The position numbers and the translations under genes were made by a program. Under the pieces are notes generated by a model that saw nothing but the letters and a program-made list of their open reading frames with translations, did not search any database and was not told the origin of the DNA. From the NCBI GenBank assembly GCA_025351205.1, contig JANXWI010000249.1, positions 1 through 14,307 of the forward strand: a stretch of 14,307 nucleotides of DNA. Reading direction: 5' to 3'. Below are positions 1 through 6,042 of this stretch, piece after piece (position 1 is the first letter of the stretch; every line of letters begins with the position of its first letter). Origin of the DNA: Deinococcus sp. Its GTDB lineage: Bacteria > Deinococcota > Deinococci > Deinococcales > Deinococcaceae.

Positions 1-1
1 T

Positions 2-547
2 CTGGTGGTGTATCCGGGCGAACGGCGGGCGCGGCTGGACAGTGTGCAGGGCATCAATGCCGACCAGACCCGGGCCATGTGGACCGGGGCACTGGCCAAC
101 GCCGAGGCCGCGCTGAGCAACCGGCCCGGCGACGCCCTGGCACTGTACAACCTGGGGGCGGCCAAGCTGCGCCTGGGCGACGCACGCGGGGCGGCCCGCA
201 CCTTTGAGCGGGCCGAGGCCGCAGCGCCAAACCCCTCGCTCGACCCGACCCGGCCAGCCCGCGTCTCGGGGGGTCTGCCCTGGCGGTTTCTGTGGTACCG
301 CTTCGAGATTCTGGAGGCGTACCTGCGGGTGGGCCGCAATGCCGAGGTGCTGCGGCTCACGGCGGGCGTGCTGAGAGACGCGCCCGATCACGAGGAGGCG
401 CATTTCTGGCGCGGGCGGGCGCTCGCGGCGCTGGGCCGGACCGCGCAGGCACGCACCGAGCTTCTGGCGGCGCTGCGGCTGCGCCCGGGGTTCACGGCGG
501 CGCGGGTGGCCTTAGGCAGACTGGACATGGACCGTCTGGGCAATTGA
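2..547 (+). CDS. TPR-containing C-terminal part of a C39-peptidase-like protein (5' end outside window)
   Basis: The reading frame is open to the left edge, so the N-terminus and probably a catalytic domain lie outside the window. The visible 181 residues begin LVVYPGERR and continue with helical repeats of TPR type: one around DALALYNLGAAKLRLGDARG and another around EEAHFWRGRALAALGRTAQA, followed by a third helix pair ending in LRLRPGFTAARVALGRL. Between them lies an aromatic stretch, PWRFLWYRFEILEAYLRVGR. From memory, the join of a 'VYPxER' strand to TPRs with a 'LWY-F--EAY' motif is typical of Deinococcus proteins with an N-terminal C39-like cysteine peptidase domain. That peptidase assignment is inference, because no catalytic residues are visible here. 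The GTG at 5 is unlikely to be the true start, since the frame continues upstream and no Shine-Dalgarno site can be seen. It ends 46 nt before the next gene. Confidence 0.65.
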   Translation: MVVYPGERRARLDSVQGINADQTRAMWTGALANAEAALSNRPGDALALYNLGAAKLRLGDARGAARTFERAEAAAPNPSLDPTRPARVSGGLPWRFLWYRFEILEAYLRVGRNAEVLRLTAGVLRDAPDHEEAHFWRGRALAALGRTAQARTELLAALRLRPGFTAARVALGRLDMDRLGN

Positions 548-581
548 TCAGGCCGTCTCCACCCTTCCCGCCCCCTTCCCG

Positions 582-587
582 TACACT
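582..587 (+). promoter_or_regulatory. -10 box TACACT of a leaderless promoter
   Basis: TACACT matches the TAnnnT -10 pattern and ends exactly 6 nt before the ATG at 594, so transcription would start at or next to the start codon. No Shine-Dalgarno sequence fits in the remaining space. No convincing -35 hexamer is seen. Confidence 0.55.
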
Positions 588-593
588 GACCGG

Positions 594-1352
594 ATGACCA
601 GGGACAGAAAACCTTCCAAATCGGCGCGGCCCGCCTCCAAGTCGGCCCCCAAAGCCGGGGGCACGGCCAGCAGTTCGCGGCCCACCGGCAACCGTTCCAA
701 GACCGACGGCAAGCTGCACATCCAGCCGGGCAGCTTCCGCAAGCCCAAGACCGACAGCAGGCCCAAACCGGCCAGCAGACGCGGCCCCGACGACTCGGGC
801 GCGCCGGACCCGGCGGCCTCCGGCGGCACCTCAACCTCAGCAGGGCGCACGTCCGGCGAACGCAACGAGACCGGGCGTACACCGGCGGGCCGCGCCTCGA
901 CTGGCCACACCTCGACTGGCCGCACGTCTACGGGCCGCACCTACGCCAGAACCTCCAGTGCCCCCCGGCAGCGCGGCCCGCAGCTCGACGCGCCGCCTGC
1001 CGGGGCGACCTACCGGGACCGCGACGGCAAGACCCTCAGCTTTCCCGACAGCACCCTGAAACGCATCGCCGCGCGGATTCTGGTGGCCCGGAACAAGAAG
1101 TGGCGCTACCGTCCGTTCGGCTTCCCGATCTTCTCGGCCAGCGGCAGCGAGCAGGAAATGCACTTCGATTTCTACGTCTACGACAACATGGACAGCATCT
1201 TCAAACTGATTCTGCTGGTGCCCCGCGAGTCGCGCGAGGTCTGGGACCGGGTGGGGCGCTTCAAGCAGCAGTACCCGATGTATTCCTACGAACTGTGGAC
1301 GCCCGAGCACCTGGCCAAGATCATGGGGCCGAACGGCAAACTGGGCTGGTAA
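594..1352 (+). CDS. Low-complexity protein with C-terminal domain resembling a degenerate PD-(D/E)XK nuclease fold
   Basis: 252 aa, cytoplasmic, function not recognised. Residues 1-145 are a Ser/Thr/Lys/Arg/Gly-rich disordered region. It includes a pentapeptide repeat, (S/T)STG(R/H)T-like, at about residues 101-117. Residues 148-245 form a compact domain: LSFPDSTLKRIAARIL, then WRYRPFGFPIF, then HFDFYVYD, then FKLILLVPRE, then RFKQQYPMYSYELWTPEHL. This order (helix, W-Y-P strand, 'xDFyv' strand, next strand, helix, 'YP...LWT...L') is the topology of PD-(D/E)XK/DUF1064-like nucleases. The usual E-x-K is replaced by LVP in LILLVPRE, so an active nuclease is doubtful. The fold call is my inference. 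The ATG at 594 is favoured by the -10 box 6 nt upstream. The nearest neighbours are a TPR protein and khpA, which do not fix a role. Confidence 0.7.
   Translation: MTRDRKPSKSARPASKSAPKAGGTASSSRPTGNRSKTDGKLHIQPGSFRKPKTDSRPKPASRRGPDDSGAPDPAASGGTSTSAGRTSGERNETGRTPAGRASTGHTSTGRTSTGRTYARTSSAPRQRGPQLDAPPAGATYRDRDGKTLSFPDSTLKRIAARILVARNKKWRYRPFGFPIFSASGSEQEMHFDFYVYDNMDSIFKLILLVPRESREVWDRVGRFKQQYPMYSYELWTPEHLAKIMGPNGKLGW
895..939 (+). repeat. In-frame 15-bp tandem repeat, three copies
   Basis: Units at 895-909, 910-924 and 925-939 follow the pattern CCTCGACTGGCCRCA. The first two differ at one base and the third at three or four. Being a multiple of 3, it adds a Ser-Thr-Gly-(His/Arg)-Thr pentapeptide to the disordered N-terminal region of the host protein. 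It was probably produced by replication slippage. Confidence 0.75.
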
Positions 1353-1374
1353 GCGGCAGTAGGTTTGCCCTCGT

Positions 1375-1403
1375 TTGCAGGCCCGCGCCGCCCGCGCTAG
1401 AGT
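1375..1403 (+). promoter_or_regulatory. Promoter of khpA: TTGCAG - 17 nt - TAGAGT, leaderless
   Basis: TTGCAG (1375-1380) and TAGAGT (1398-1403) are separated by 17 nt. The -10 box ends 7 nt before the ATG at 1411, consistent with a leaderless transcript. Of the leaderless candidates here, this is the one with the best -35. Confidence 0.6.
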
Positions 1404-1410
1404 ACCCGCC

Positions 1411-1653
1411 ATGCCCACCGACCCCGCCGACCTCAGTCTGTTCCTGGCCCAGAGCATCGTGGAGCAGTCGGCGCTGGTGCGGGTGTCGCGGCGCGGCCCC
1501 AACGTGATGGTCAAGGTGGCCCCCGGCGAGGAAGGCCGACTGATCGGGCGACAGGGTCGGGTGATCCAGGCAATGCGGACGCTGGTGCGGGCCGTGTGCG
1601 AACCCGAGGAGCGGCTGAACGTCGATCTGGACGCCCCAAAAAAGGAACGCTGA
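1411..1653 (+). CDS. khpA: KH-domain RNA-binding protein KhpA
   Basis: 80 aa, the usual length for KhpA, a single KH-domain RNA-binding protein that in other bacteria partners with KhpB/Jag and affects small-RNA and cell-envelope functions. The GxxG loop is GRQG at residues 46-49, inside the signature EEGRLIGRQGRVIQAMRTLV. It is preceded by the beta strand VRVSRRGPNVMVKVAPG and followed by the short strand RLNVDLD. The start at 1411 was chosen over the upstream in-frame start at 1375 because homology begins at DLSLFLAQSIV and a -10 box sits 7 nt upstream of 1411. The genomic order khpA-rimM-trmD is widespread, and often rpsP comes first. Here rpsP is missing from the upstream side, and khpA is separated from rimM by an unusual 198-nt structured gap, so the cluster is probably not a single simple operon. 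Confidence 0.9.
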   Translation: MPTDPADLSLFLAQSIVEQSALVRVSRRGPNVMVKVAPGEEGRLIGRQGRVIQAMRTLVRAVCEPEERLNVDLDAPKKER

Positions 1654-1671
1654 GCGTCTGGACACCTCCGA

Positions 1672-1834
1672 TACGGATTCCGCTTTATTCCAGAACACCC
1701 GGAACTGCACCGGCTGTTCTTCCATGCCGCAAAATCCGTACTTGTTCCTACTCCCGTTCTTGGGCAGAACGGACGCGCCTGGGCACGCCTGCCCGCTTGG
1801 TCGGATTGATTCCGAACACAGCACGGAATCAATC
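1672..1834 (+). repeat. Array of four nested or successive hairpins ahead of rimM (structured leader or dispersed repeat)
   Basis: Four inverted repeats lie in a row. First, TACGGATT (1672-1679) with AATCCGTA (1733-1740) encloses a second stem, AGAACAcCCGG (1692-1702) with CCGGcTGTTCT (1710-1720). Next, CCGTTCT (1754-1760) pairs with AGAACGG (1766-1772). Then GGGCA (1781-1785) pairs with TGCCC (1790-1794). Last, GATTGATTCCG (1804-1814) pairs perfectly with CGGAATCAATC (1824-1834) over a 9-nt loop. The last hairpin directly abuts the rimM ribosome-binding site. No T-tract follows, so simple intrinsic terminators are not indicated. It may be a folded mRNA leader or a mobile intergenic repeat. 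Confidence 0.6.
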
Positions 1835-1836
1835 GG

Positions 1837-1842
1837 AAAGGG
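1837..1842 (+). promoter_or_regulatory. Ribosome-binding site of rimM
   Basis: AAAGGG lies 9 nt before the GTG at 1852 and directly downstream of the last leader hairpin. It supports the GTG start. Confidence 0.5.
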
Positions 1843-1851
1843 TATGAACCT

Positions 1852-2427
1852 GTGAACACCGTCAATACGCTGCCGCCCGACCTGACCCGCGTGGGCCACC
1901 TGATGGCTCCCCAGGGCCTGAAGGGGGCCGTGAAGCTGTTCGTGGTCGGCGAGACCGCGCAGCTGCTCACGCTCAGGCGGCTGTACGTGGAGGGCCTGGG
2001 GTGGCGCAGACTCGCCAGCATCCAGCCGCAGGGGCAGGGCGTGACGGTACAGCTGCTGGGCACCGATACCCGCGAGGCGGCCCTGGAGCTGCGCGGCCTG
2101 AAGGTCTACGCCCACGACAGCGAGCTGCCGGGCCTGGAAGACGGGCAGTACTACTACCACGAGCTGCGCGGCCTGAAGGTGCAGGACGCCGCCGGGACCG
2201 TGCTGGGCGAGGTACAGGACGTGCTCGACATGGGCTTTCAGGACGTGCTGGTGGTGAGCCACAGCGGCGGCAGCGCCCTGCTTCCGCTCCAGGCTCCCTA
2301 CGTGGTTGTGAAGCGCGGGCAGGCGGTGGTGCTCGATGGCGCGCCTGAAGGGCTGATCGGCGGGCAGGCCGACACCGTGAAGCCGAGCAGGGAAACCGGG
2401 CTGGAAGACGGTCCTGAGCCGGAATGA
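1852..2427 (+). CDS. rimM: Ribosome maturation factor RimM
   Basis: 191 aa, a 30S assembly factor that binds ribosomal protein uS19 and helps maturation of the 30S head. The N-terminal RimM domain (about residues 10-93) starts with the conserved RVGHLMAPQGLKGAVKLF. The C-terminal PRC barrel begins at GQYYYHELRGLKVQDAAGTV (about residues 103-122), the equivalent of the family's EYYWHDLxGL, and includes MGFQDVLVVSHSG, matching the usual 'TGAxDVLVV'. The GTG start is chosen because it is the only start ahead of the conserved RVGH motif with a suitable Shine-Dalgarno. A 3-codon frame (ATG AAC CTG TGA at 1844) overlaps this GTG. The stop overlaps the trmD start in ATGA, so the two are translationally coupled, as in many bacteria. 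The C-terminal 20 residues (KPSRETGLEDGPEPE) are a non-conserved tail. Confidence 0.93.
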   Translation: MNTVNTLPPDLTRVGHLMAPQGLKGAVKLFVVGETAQLLTLRRLYVEGLGWRRLASIQPQGQGVTVQLLGTDTREAALELRGLKVYAHDSELPGLEDGQYYYHELRGLKVQDAAGTVLGEVQDVLDMGFQDVLVVSHSGGSALLPLQAPYVVVKRGQAVVLDGAPEGLIGGQADTVKPSRETGLEDGPEPE

Positions 2428-3275
2428 CTGCTGAACTGGACGTGACAGCCCCCCCACCCGGCCCGCTGCACTTCAGCCTGCTGACGCTGTTTCCGGAGCT
2501 GCTGCGCCCCTTCACACAGGAGGCGCTGCTGGGCCGGGCCGTGGCGGCGGGCCTGCTGAGCTTCGGTCTGCACGACCTGCGCGAGCATTCGGGCAACCGC
2601 TGGCGCAAGGTGGACGACTCGCCCTACGGCGGCGGCGCGGGCATGGTGATCCGGGTGGACGTGGTCGAGCGGGCGCTGGCGGCCCTGCCTGAGAGACCCG
2701 ACGAGATCATTTTACTGACGCCCGCCGGGCAACGCTTCGATCAAAGAATGGCCGAGGAACTGGCAGGCAGGCGGCACCTGGCACTGCTGTGTGGCCGCTA
2801 CGAGGGCTTCGACGCCCGCGTCGAGACGCTCGTGACCCGTGAGGTCAGCCTGGGCGACTTTGTGATGATGGGCGGCGAGGCGGCGGCGGCCTGCGTCGTC
2901 GAGGCGGTGGCGCGGCTGCGTCCGGGCGTGATCGGAGACGAACAGAGCTGGCGCGACGACTCGTACAGCAGCGGCCTGCTCGACTACCCGGAGTACACCC
3001 GGCCCGCCGAGTGGCAGGGGATGGGCGTGCCACAGGTGCTCCAGGGCGGCAACCACGCGGCCATCACGCGCTGGCGGCGCGACAGGGCGCTGGAACGCAC
3101 GCTTGAGCGCCGCCCGGACCTGCTGCCCACGGCGGGCCTGACAGGGCACGACAGCGCGGCCCTGATCACTCTGGGCCTGAGCGAACAGCAGCTGGCGACC
3201 ATCGGTGCGCCGCCCCCGCCCGCGCCCAAACGCGGACGCAAAACAAAGGCCAGCGTACAGACCGAACCCGTCTAG
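2424..3275 (+). CDS. trmD: tRNA (guanine-N1-)-methyltransferase TrmD
   Basis: 283 aa. TrmD methylates N1 of G37 in tRNAs reading codons starting with C, preventing +1 frameshifts, with S-adenosylmethionine as donor. The SPOUT knot motifs are all present: DDSPYGGGAGMVIR (residues 65-77), LLTPAGQRFDQ (97-107), LLCGRYEGFDARV (121-133), SLGDFVMMGGE (142-152). Next come RDDSYSSGLLDYPEYTRP (177-194), with D179 at the position of the catalytic Asp, and the tRNA-binding segment VPQVLQGGNHAAI (202-214). The residues after GGE (AAAACVVEAV) differ from the usual LPA. A proline- and lysine-rich tail (from about residue 258, PPPPAPKRGRKTK) extends beyond the usual end and may help RNA binding; that is inference. 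The start overlaps the rimM stop (ATGA), indicating coupled expression. Confidence 0.96.
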   Translation: MTAELDVTAPPPGPLHFSLLTLFPELLRPFTQEALLGRAVAAGLLSFGLHDLREHSGNRWRKVDDSPYGGGAGMVIRVDVVERALAALPERPDEIILLTPAGQRFDQRMAEELAGRRHLALLCGRYEGFDARVETLVTREVSLGDFVMMGGEAAAACVVEAVARLRPGVIGDEQSWRDDSYSSGLLDYPEYTRPAEWQGMGVPQVLQGGNHAAITRWRRDRALERTLERRPDLLPTAGLTGHDSAALITLGLSEQQLATIGAPPPPAPKRGRKTKASVQTEPV

Positions 3276-3335
3276 CACGCCATTTGTAGGCCATGCTGAA
3301 ATCTGATTCGGGCCATAGGTCCACTATGAGGACAA

Positions 3336-3956
3336 ATGACCCCGTCTCTTCCGTCCATCATTCCCCTCTTTCCCCTGCCGGACCTGGTGCTGTTTCCCGG
3401 CCTGGTGCTGCCGCTGTACGTCTTCGAGCAGCGCTACCGCGATCTGCTGGCCGACACCCGGCGCAGTGGTGAACCGTTCGGCGTCGTGCGGATTCTGGAG
3501 GCCGCCGACGAGGAGCAGACCAAACCGTTTCATGACCGCCTTGCGCGGGTCGGGACGCTGGCCCACCTGCGCAGCGTGACCGACCACGACGACGGCACGG
3601 CCAGCATCGTGGTGGTGGGCGGCGAACGTTTCCGTATTCTGGATTTCGACACCACACACAGCTACCTGAGCGCCACCATTCAGGAAGACCCGCTGCCCGA
3701 GGGGCCAGGAGAGCAGGACATGACGGCGGCCCTCTCACGGCGGCTGCTCGACGGCCTGCTGAGCGTGCGCGCCGCCGACGCCGGGGCCATCAAGGAACAC
3801 GCGCCGCAGGAACCACTGCTGCTCGCCAGTTTTGCCGCCACCCTGCTGCCCCTTTCGGGCGACCAGCGCGAACAGGCGCTGGACACCCTCGACCTGCTGG
3901 ACCGGCTGGAAACGCTGATCTCGTTTCTGCCCAGAAATGACCGGACACTGAATTGA
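3336..3956 (+). CDS. LON substrate-binding (LAN) domain protein
   Basis: 206 aa. The sequence opens with the hallmark of stand-alone LON N-terminal domain proteins, IIPLFPLPDLVLFPGLVLPLY, followed by VFEQRYRDLL. Strands follow in FGVVRIL, RVGTLAHLRSVTDHDDGTASI and VVGGERFRILD, and then an all-helical second half, ending QALDTLDLLDRLETLISFLP. There is no AAA+ ATPase module and no Ser-Lys protease domain, so this is not Lon itself. Such proteins occur in many bacteria and their role is not well defined, perhaps binding unfolded protein. The ATG at 3336 has a GAGGA only 3 nt upstream, so the initiation signal is weak, but the conserved domain begins within ten residues of it. It lies 60 nt downstream of trmD on the same strand and may be co-transcribed. 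It converges with the aminotransferase gene. Confidence 0.88.
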   Translation: MTPSLPSIIPLFPLPDLVLFPGLVLPLYVFEQRYRDLLADTRRSGEPFGVVRILEAADEEQTKPFHDRLARVGTLAHLRSVTDHDDGTASIVVVGGERFRILDFDTTHSYLSATIQEDPLPEGPGEQDMTAALSRRLLDGLLSVRAADAGAIKEHAPQEPLLLASFAATLLPLSGDQREQALDTLDLLDRLETLISFLPRNDRTLN

Positions 3957-3968
3957 GGGTCGGCGTGT

Positions 3969-4066
3969 GGCGTGTGGCCCGTAGCGTGTGGGAAGGGCCA
4001 GCACAGTTCGGTTGAACCTGAACGTGCCGGCCCTGCCTACAGGCCACGGGCCACGGGCTACACGCC
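3969..4066. repeat. Long imperfect palindrome between convergent genes (likely bidirectional terminator or dispersed hairpin repeat)
   Basis: Left arm 3969-3991 and right arm 4044-4066 match as inverted repeats at 18 of 23 positions, and most mismatches are transitions that could still form G-U pairs in RNA. Inside, GGGCCaGCAC (3995-4004) pairs with GTGCcGGCCC (4024-4033), and GTTC/GAAC continues the stem toward a small loop. The whole ~98 nt folds into one rod. It fills the gap between two convergent genes and ends 2 nt before the aminotransferase stop codon. There is no T-tract. The GTGTGGC/GCCACAC wording resembles intergenic repeats I recall from Deinococcus genomes. Confidence 0.7.
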
Positions 4067-4067
4067 T

Positions 4068-5264
4068 CTACTTCAATGCCGCCCAGGCCGCCGCCACGCC
4101 CGCCCCGCGCTCAAACTCCGCTCCCAGGGCTGTGAGGGCGTCTTCCAAAATGCCGGCGATGCCCAGCGCGTCGTAGCGGTCTGCGTAGCCCATGGTCGAG
4201 ATGCGGAACACCGTGTCTTCGTGTGGAGCCTGACCGGGCAGGGCGCGCTGGCCCATGACGGCAAGCTGCGCGGCCACCGCCCGGCCCGAGATACCGGCGG
4301 GCGGGCACAGCACCGCCACCGCCGGGCTGCTGCGGCTGGCCCAGGCGCGGCAGCCGGCACCGACCCCGGCGGCCAGCAGCGCGTCGTTCTGGCGCTTCTT
4401 CTCGGCCCACAGCACCTCACGCGGCACGCTCAGCAGCCGCTCCAGCGAGGCGCTCAGGGCGTAGATCAGGTTGATGGCGGGCGTCTGCGGAGTGTTGCCG
4501 CCCATCTGGCCCTTCAGCTCACGGTGCATGTCGAGGTAGAAGCCGCGCGGGGTAGCGGGAATCAGGCGCTCCTGAGCCGAGGGGCTGAGCAGCAACAGCC
4601 CTAGGCCCGGCGGGGTGGCCGTGCCCTTCTGGCTGCCCGACACCACGGCGTCTATGCCCCACTGCTCCGGGCGCAGTTCGGCCACGCCGTAGCTGGTGAT
4701 GCAGTCGGCGATGATGATCAGGTCGGGATTCTGCGCCTTGGCCGCCCGGGCGATGGCCGCGAGGTCGTGCAGCGCCCCGGTGCTTGTCTCGCTGTGCGTC
4801 ACCAGCAGGGTGTGGGCGTCTCTGGCCGCGTCGGCGACCTCCTGCGGGTCGAGCACCTCGCCCCAGGGCCTGCTGACCAGCTGCGTGTCGTAGCCGAAGT
4901 GCCGCGCCATGTCGCCCCAGCGCTCGCTGAACTTGCCCGCCTGGGCGCTGACCACCCTGGCGTTGCCGGGCACCAGACTGACCAGCGCCCCCTCGAAGGC
5001 CGCCGTGCCGCTGCCGGTCACGATCACCGCCTCGTAGCCAGGTGCGTCCAGCAGTTCGCTCAGCTGGGCACGGGCCTGCATCAGCTTCGCCACGCCGTCC
5101 GGGGCGCGGTGGTGCATCTGCGGCTGGGCCAATTCGGCCAGCACGCGCGGTTCGACCTCGACGGGGCCGGGCGCGATCAGGCGGCGGCGGTTGAGCGGAA
5201 GGTGCGGCGCGGACGGGTCCGGTGCGGAGGCTCTGGCGGCGACCTGGGTGGAGGAAGTGGACAT
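4068..5264 (-). CDS. Class V aminotransferase, alanine/serine-glyoxylate aminotransferase family
   Basis: 398 aa, a PLP-dependent, presumably cytosolic enzyme that transfers an amino group from Ala or Ser to glyoxylate or a related oxo-acid. The family N-terminus IAPGPVEVEPRVL (residues 30-42) carries the PGP motif. MHHRAPD (50-56) follows, then the cofactor-binding loop VTGSGTAAFEGAL (82-94) and VTHSETSTGALHDL (155-168). The PLP-ring Asp is D187 in IIADCITSYG. The Schiff-base Lys is K213 in SGSQKGTATPPGL. FRISTMGY (353-360) replaces the usual RIGHMG and contains the carboxylate-binding Arg. The start at 5264 (ATG, MSTSST) was chosen over an in-frame ATG at 5324, because the extra 20 residues are not conserved-looking and a CACAAT box ends 5 nt upstream of 5264. 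Substrate specificity cannot be read from the sequence. Confidence 0.9.
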   Translation of the reverse strand: MSTSSTQVAARASAPDPSAPHLPLNRRRLIAPGPVEVEPRVLAELAQPQMHHRAPDGVAKLMQARAQLSELLDAPGYEAVIVTGSGTAAFEGALVSLVPGNARVVSAQAGKFSERWGDMARHFGYDTQLVSRPWGEVLDPQEVADAARDAHTLLVTHSETSTGALHDLAAIARAAKAQNPDLIIIADCITSYGVAELRPEQWGIDAVVSGSQKGTATPPGLGLLLLSPSAQERLIPATPRGFYLDMHRELKGQMGGNTPQTPAINLIYALSASLERLLSVPREVLWAEKKRQNDALLAAGVGAGCRAWASRSSPAVAVLCPPAGISGRAVAAQLAVMGQRALPGQAPHEDTVFRISTMGYADRYDALGIAGILEDALTALGAEFERGAGVAAAWAALK

Positions 5265-5269
5265 GCCCC

Positions 5270-5275
5270 ATTGTG
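5270..5275 (-). promoter_or_regulatory. Possible -10 box of the aminotransferase gene
   Basis: On the minus strand CACAAT ends 5 nt before the ATG at 5264. It matches TATAAT at four positions but lacks the leading T of TAnnnT, so it is a weaker leaderless candidate than the others. Confidence 0.3.
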
Positions 5276-5349
5276 ACGGTTTGGAACCAAGCGGAGCGCA
5301 GATGCATAGGGTTGGGAAATCCACAACCAGAATCAGGGCGCGGGCAGGC

Positions 5350-5378
5350 TACACTCGGGCCAGATCAGCCCCCAGGAG
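5350..5378 (+). promoter_or_regulatory. -10 box TACACT and Shine-Dalgarno AGGAG of the secreted-protein gene
   Basis: TACACT (5350-5355) is followed by a leader of about 25 nt with AGGAG at 5374-5378, 8 nt before the ATG at 5387. Unlike several neighbours, this gene appears to have a normal led transcript. No clear -35 element is seen. Confidence 0.45.
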
Positions 5379-5386
5379 ACCTGCCC

Positions 5387-5905
5387 ATGTCCAGAACCGT
5401 TTCACTGCTGTTCGTCTGCGTGCTGCTCGGCCTTCCTGCCGGTGCGTCCCGCGTCACGGTGCCGGGAACCACCGTCAGCGTGGATGTTCCCAGCGGTTTC
5501 GTGCCCATGCCAAAAAGCGTGATCGACAGCAAATATTCCCGTGGCAGCGCTCCGCCCACCGCCGTGTACTCCACGCCCGGCCCTTCCTGGGACGTGAACA
5601 TCGCCTTCGCGCTGCGCGACCAGGCCCTGCCCACCGGTGATCTGGCCCCGGTGCAGGCCGCGCTGGAACGCTCGATTGCGCCCACACCCGGCCTGCGCTG
5701 GGTGAGCCGCCGCATTGTCAGGTCCGGCGGGCGCGAGTGGGTCGACCTGCAATTCTGGGTCAAGGGGCTGGACACCGAGATCTACAATCACCTGCGGGTC
5801 ACGCGCGAAGGCCAGAAGACGCTGCTGGTGACCGCCAACATGACCAAGGCCCAGTATCCGAAGTACGCCAGACAGCTCGACGCCGCCATGAACGGCCTGA
5901 AATAG
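5387..5905 (+). CDS. Small secreted protein, function unknown
   Basis: 172 aa. The N-terminus MSRTVSLLFVCVLLGLPAGA is a Sec signal peptide (one early Arg, hydrophobic core 6-16, small residues before a cleavage near residue 20). There is no lipobox cysteine at the cleavage site, so the product is probably periplasmic or secreted. The mature part starts with strands RVTVPGTTVSVDVPSGFVPM and has alternating strand/helix content, with a motif WVDLQFWVKG and a C-terminal helix YARQLDAAMNGLK. The pattern of a pre-strand 'vsvdvPsGF' resembles PsbP/DUF1795-like folds, but I cannot assign it. The ATG at 5387 is fixed by AGGAG 8 nt upstream, rather than an in-frame ATG at 5222 that would run through the divergent promoter. 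It is divergent from the aminotransferase. Confidence 0.82.
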   Translation: MSRTVSLLFVCVLLGLPAGASRVTVPGTTVSVDVPSGFVPMPKSVIDSKYSRGSAPPTAVYSTPGPSWDVNIAFALRDQALPTGDLAPVQAALERSIAPTPGLRWVSRRIVRSGGREWVDLQFWVKGLDTEIYNHLRVTREGQKTLLVTANMTKAQYPKYARQLDAAMNGLK

Positions 5906-5911
5906 CGAAGC

Positions 5912-5964
5912 GGAGCGGTCAGGCAGCCCTGGAACAGTGTTGTTCGGGGCAAGCTGACCGCTCC
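5912..5964. terminator. Bidirectional hairpin between convergent genes
   Basis: GGAGCGGTCAG (5912-5922) and CTGACCGCTCC (5954-5964) form a perfect 11-bp stem. GCCC/GGGC and GAACA (5932-5936) with TGTTC (5941-5945) extend it to a tight loop. It begins 7 nt after the secreted-protein stop codon. There is no T-run on either side, so the terminator role is inferred from position and stem strength. Confidence 0.6.
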
Positions 5965-6005
5965 AACTGACGACTCCGTGCGGTGATGTTTAAACTGTTT
6001 CCAGT

Positions 6006-6042
6006 CTTTACTGGCCAGACTTTACTGGCCAGACTTTACTGG
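6006..6042. repeat. 14-bp tandem repeat, 2.6 copies, overlapping the cupredoxin stop codon
   Basis: CTTTACTGGCCAGA occurs at 6006-6019 and 6020-6033, then CTTTACTGG at 6034-6042. Each unit contains the palindrome TGGCCA. The TAA stop (6036-6038 on the minus strand) and last codon of the cupredoxin gene lie in the partial copy, so each full unit repeats the TAA trinucleotide downstream. Confidence 0.85.

Noticed and set aside
1354..1410. rpsP expected next to khpA-rimM-trmD
   Set aside because: No bS16-like sequence is found in the window; the upstream neighbour is the low-complexity protein.
5222..5386. Upstream in-frame start for the secreted protein
   Set aside because: It would bury the signal peptide, cross the divergent promoter region and ignore AGGAG at 5374-5378.
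6006..6042. CRISPR array
   Set aside because: Tandem units of 14 bp without spacers; no cas genes in the window.
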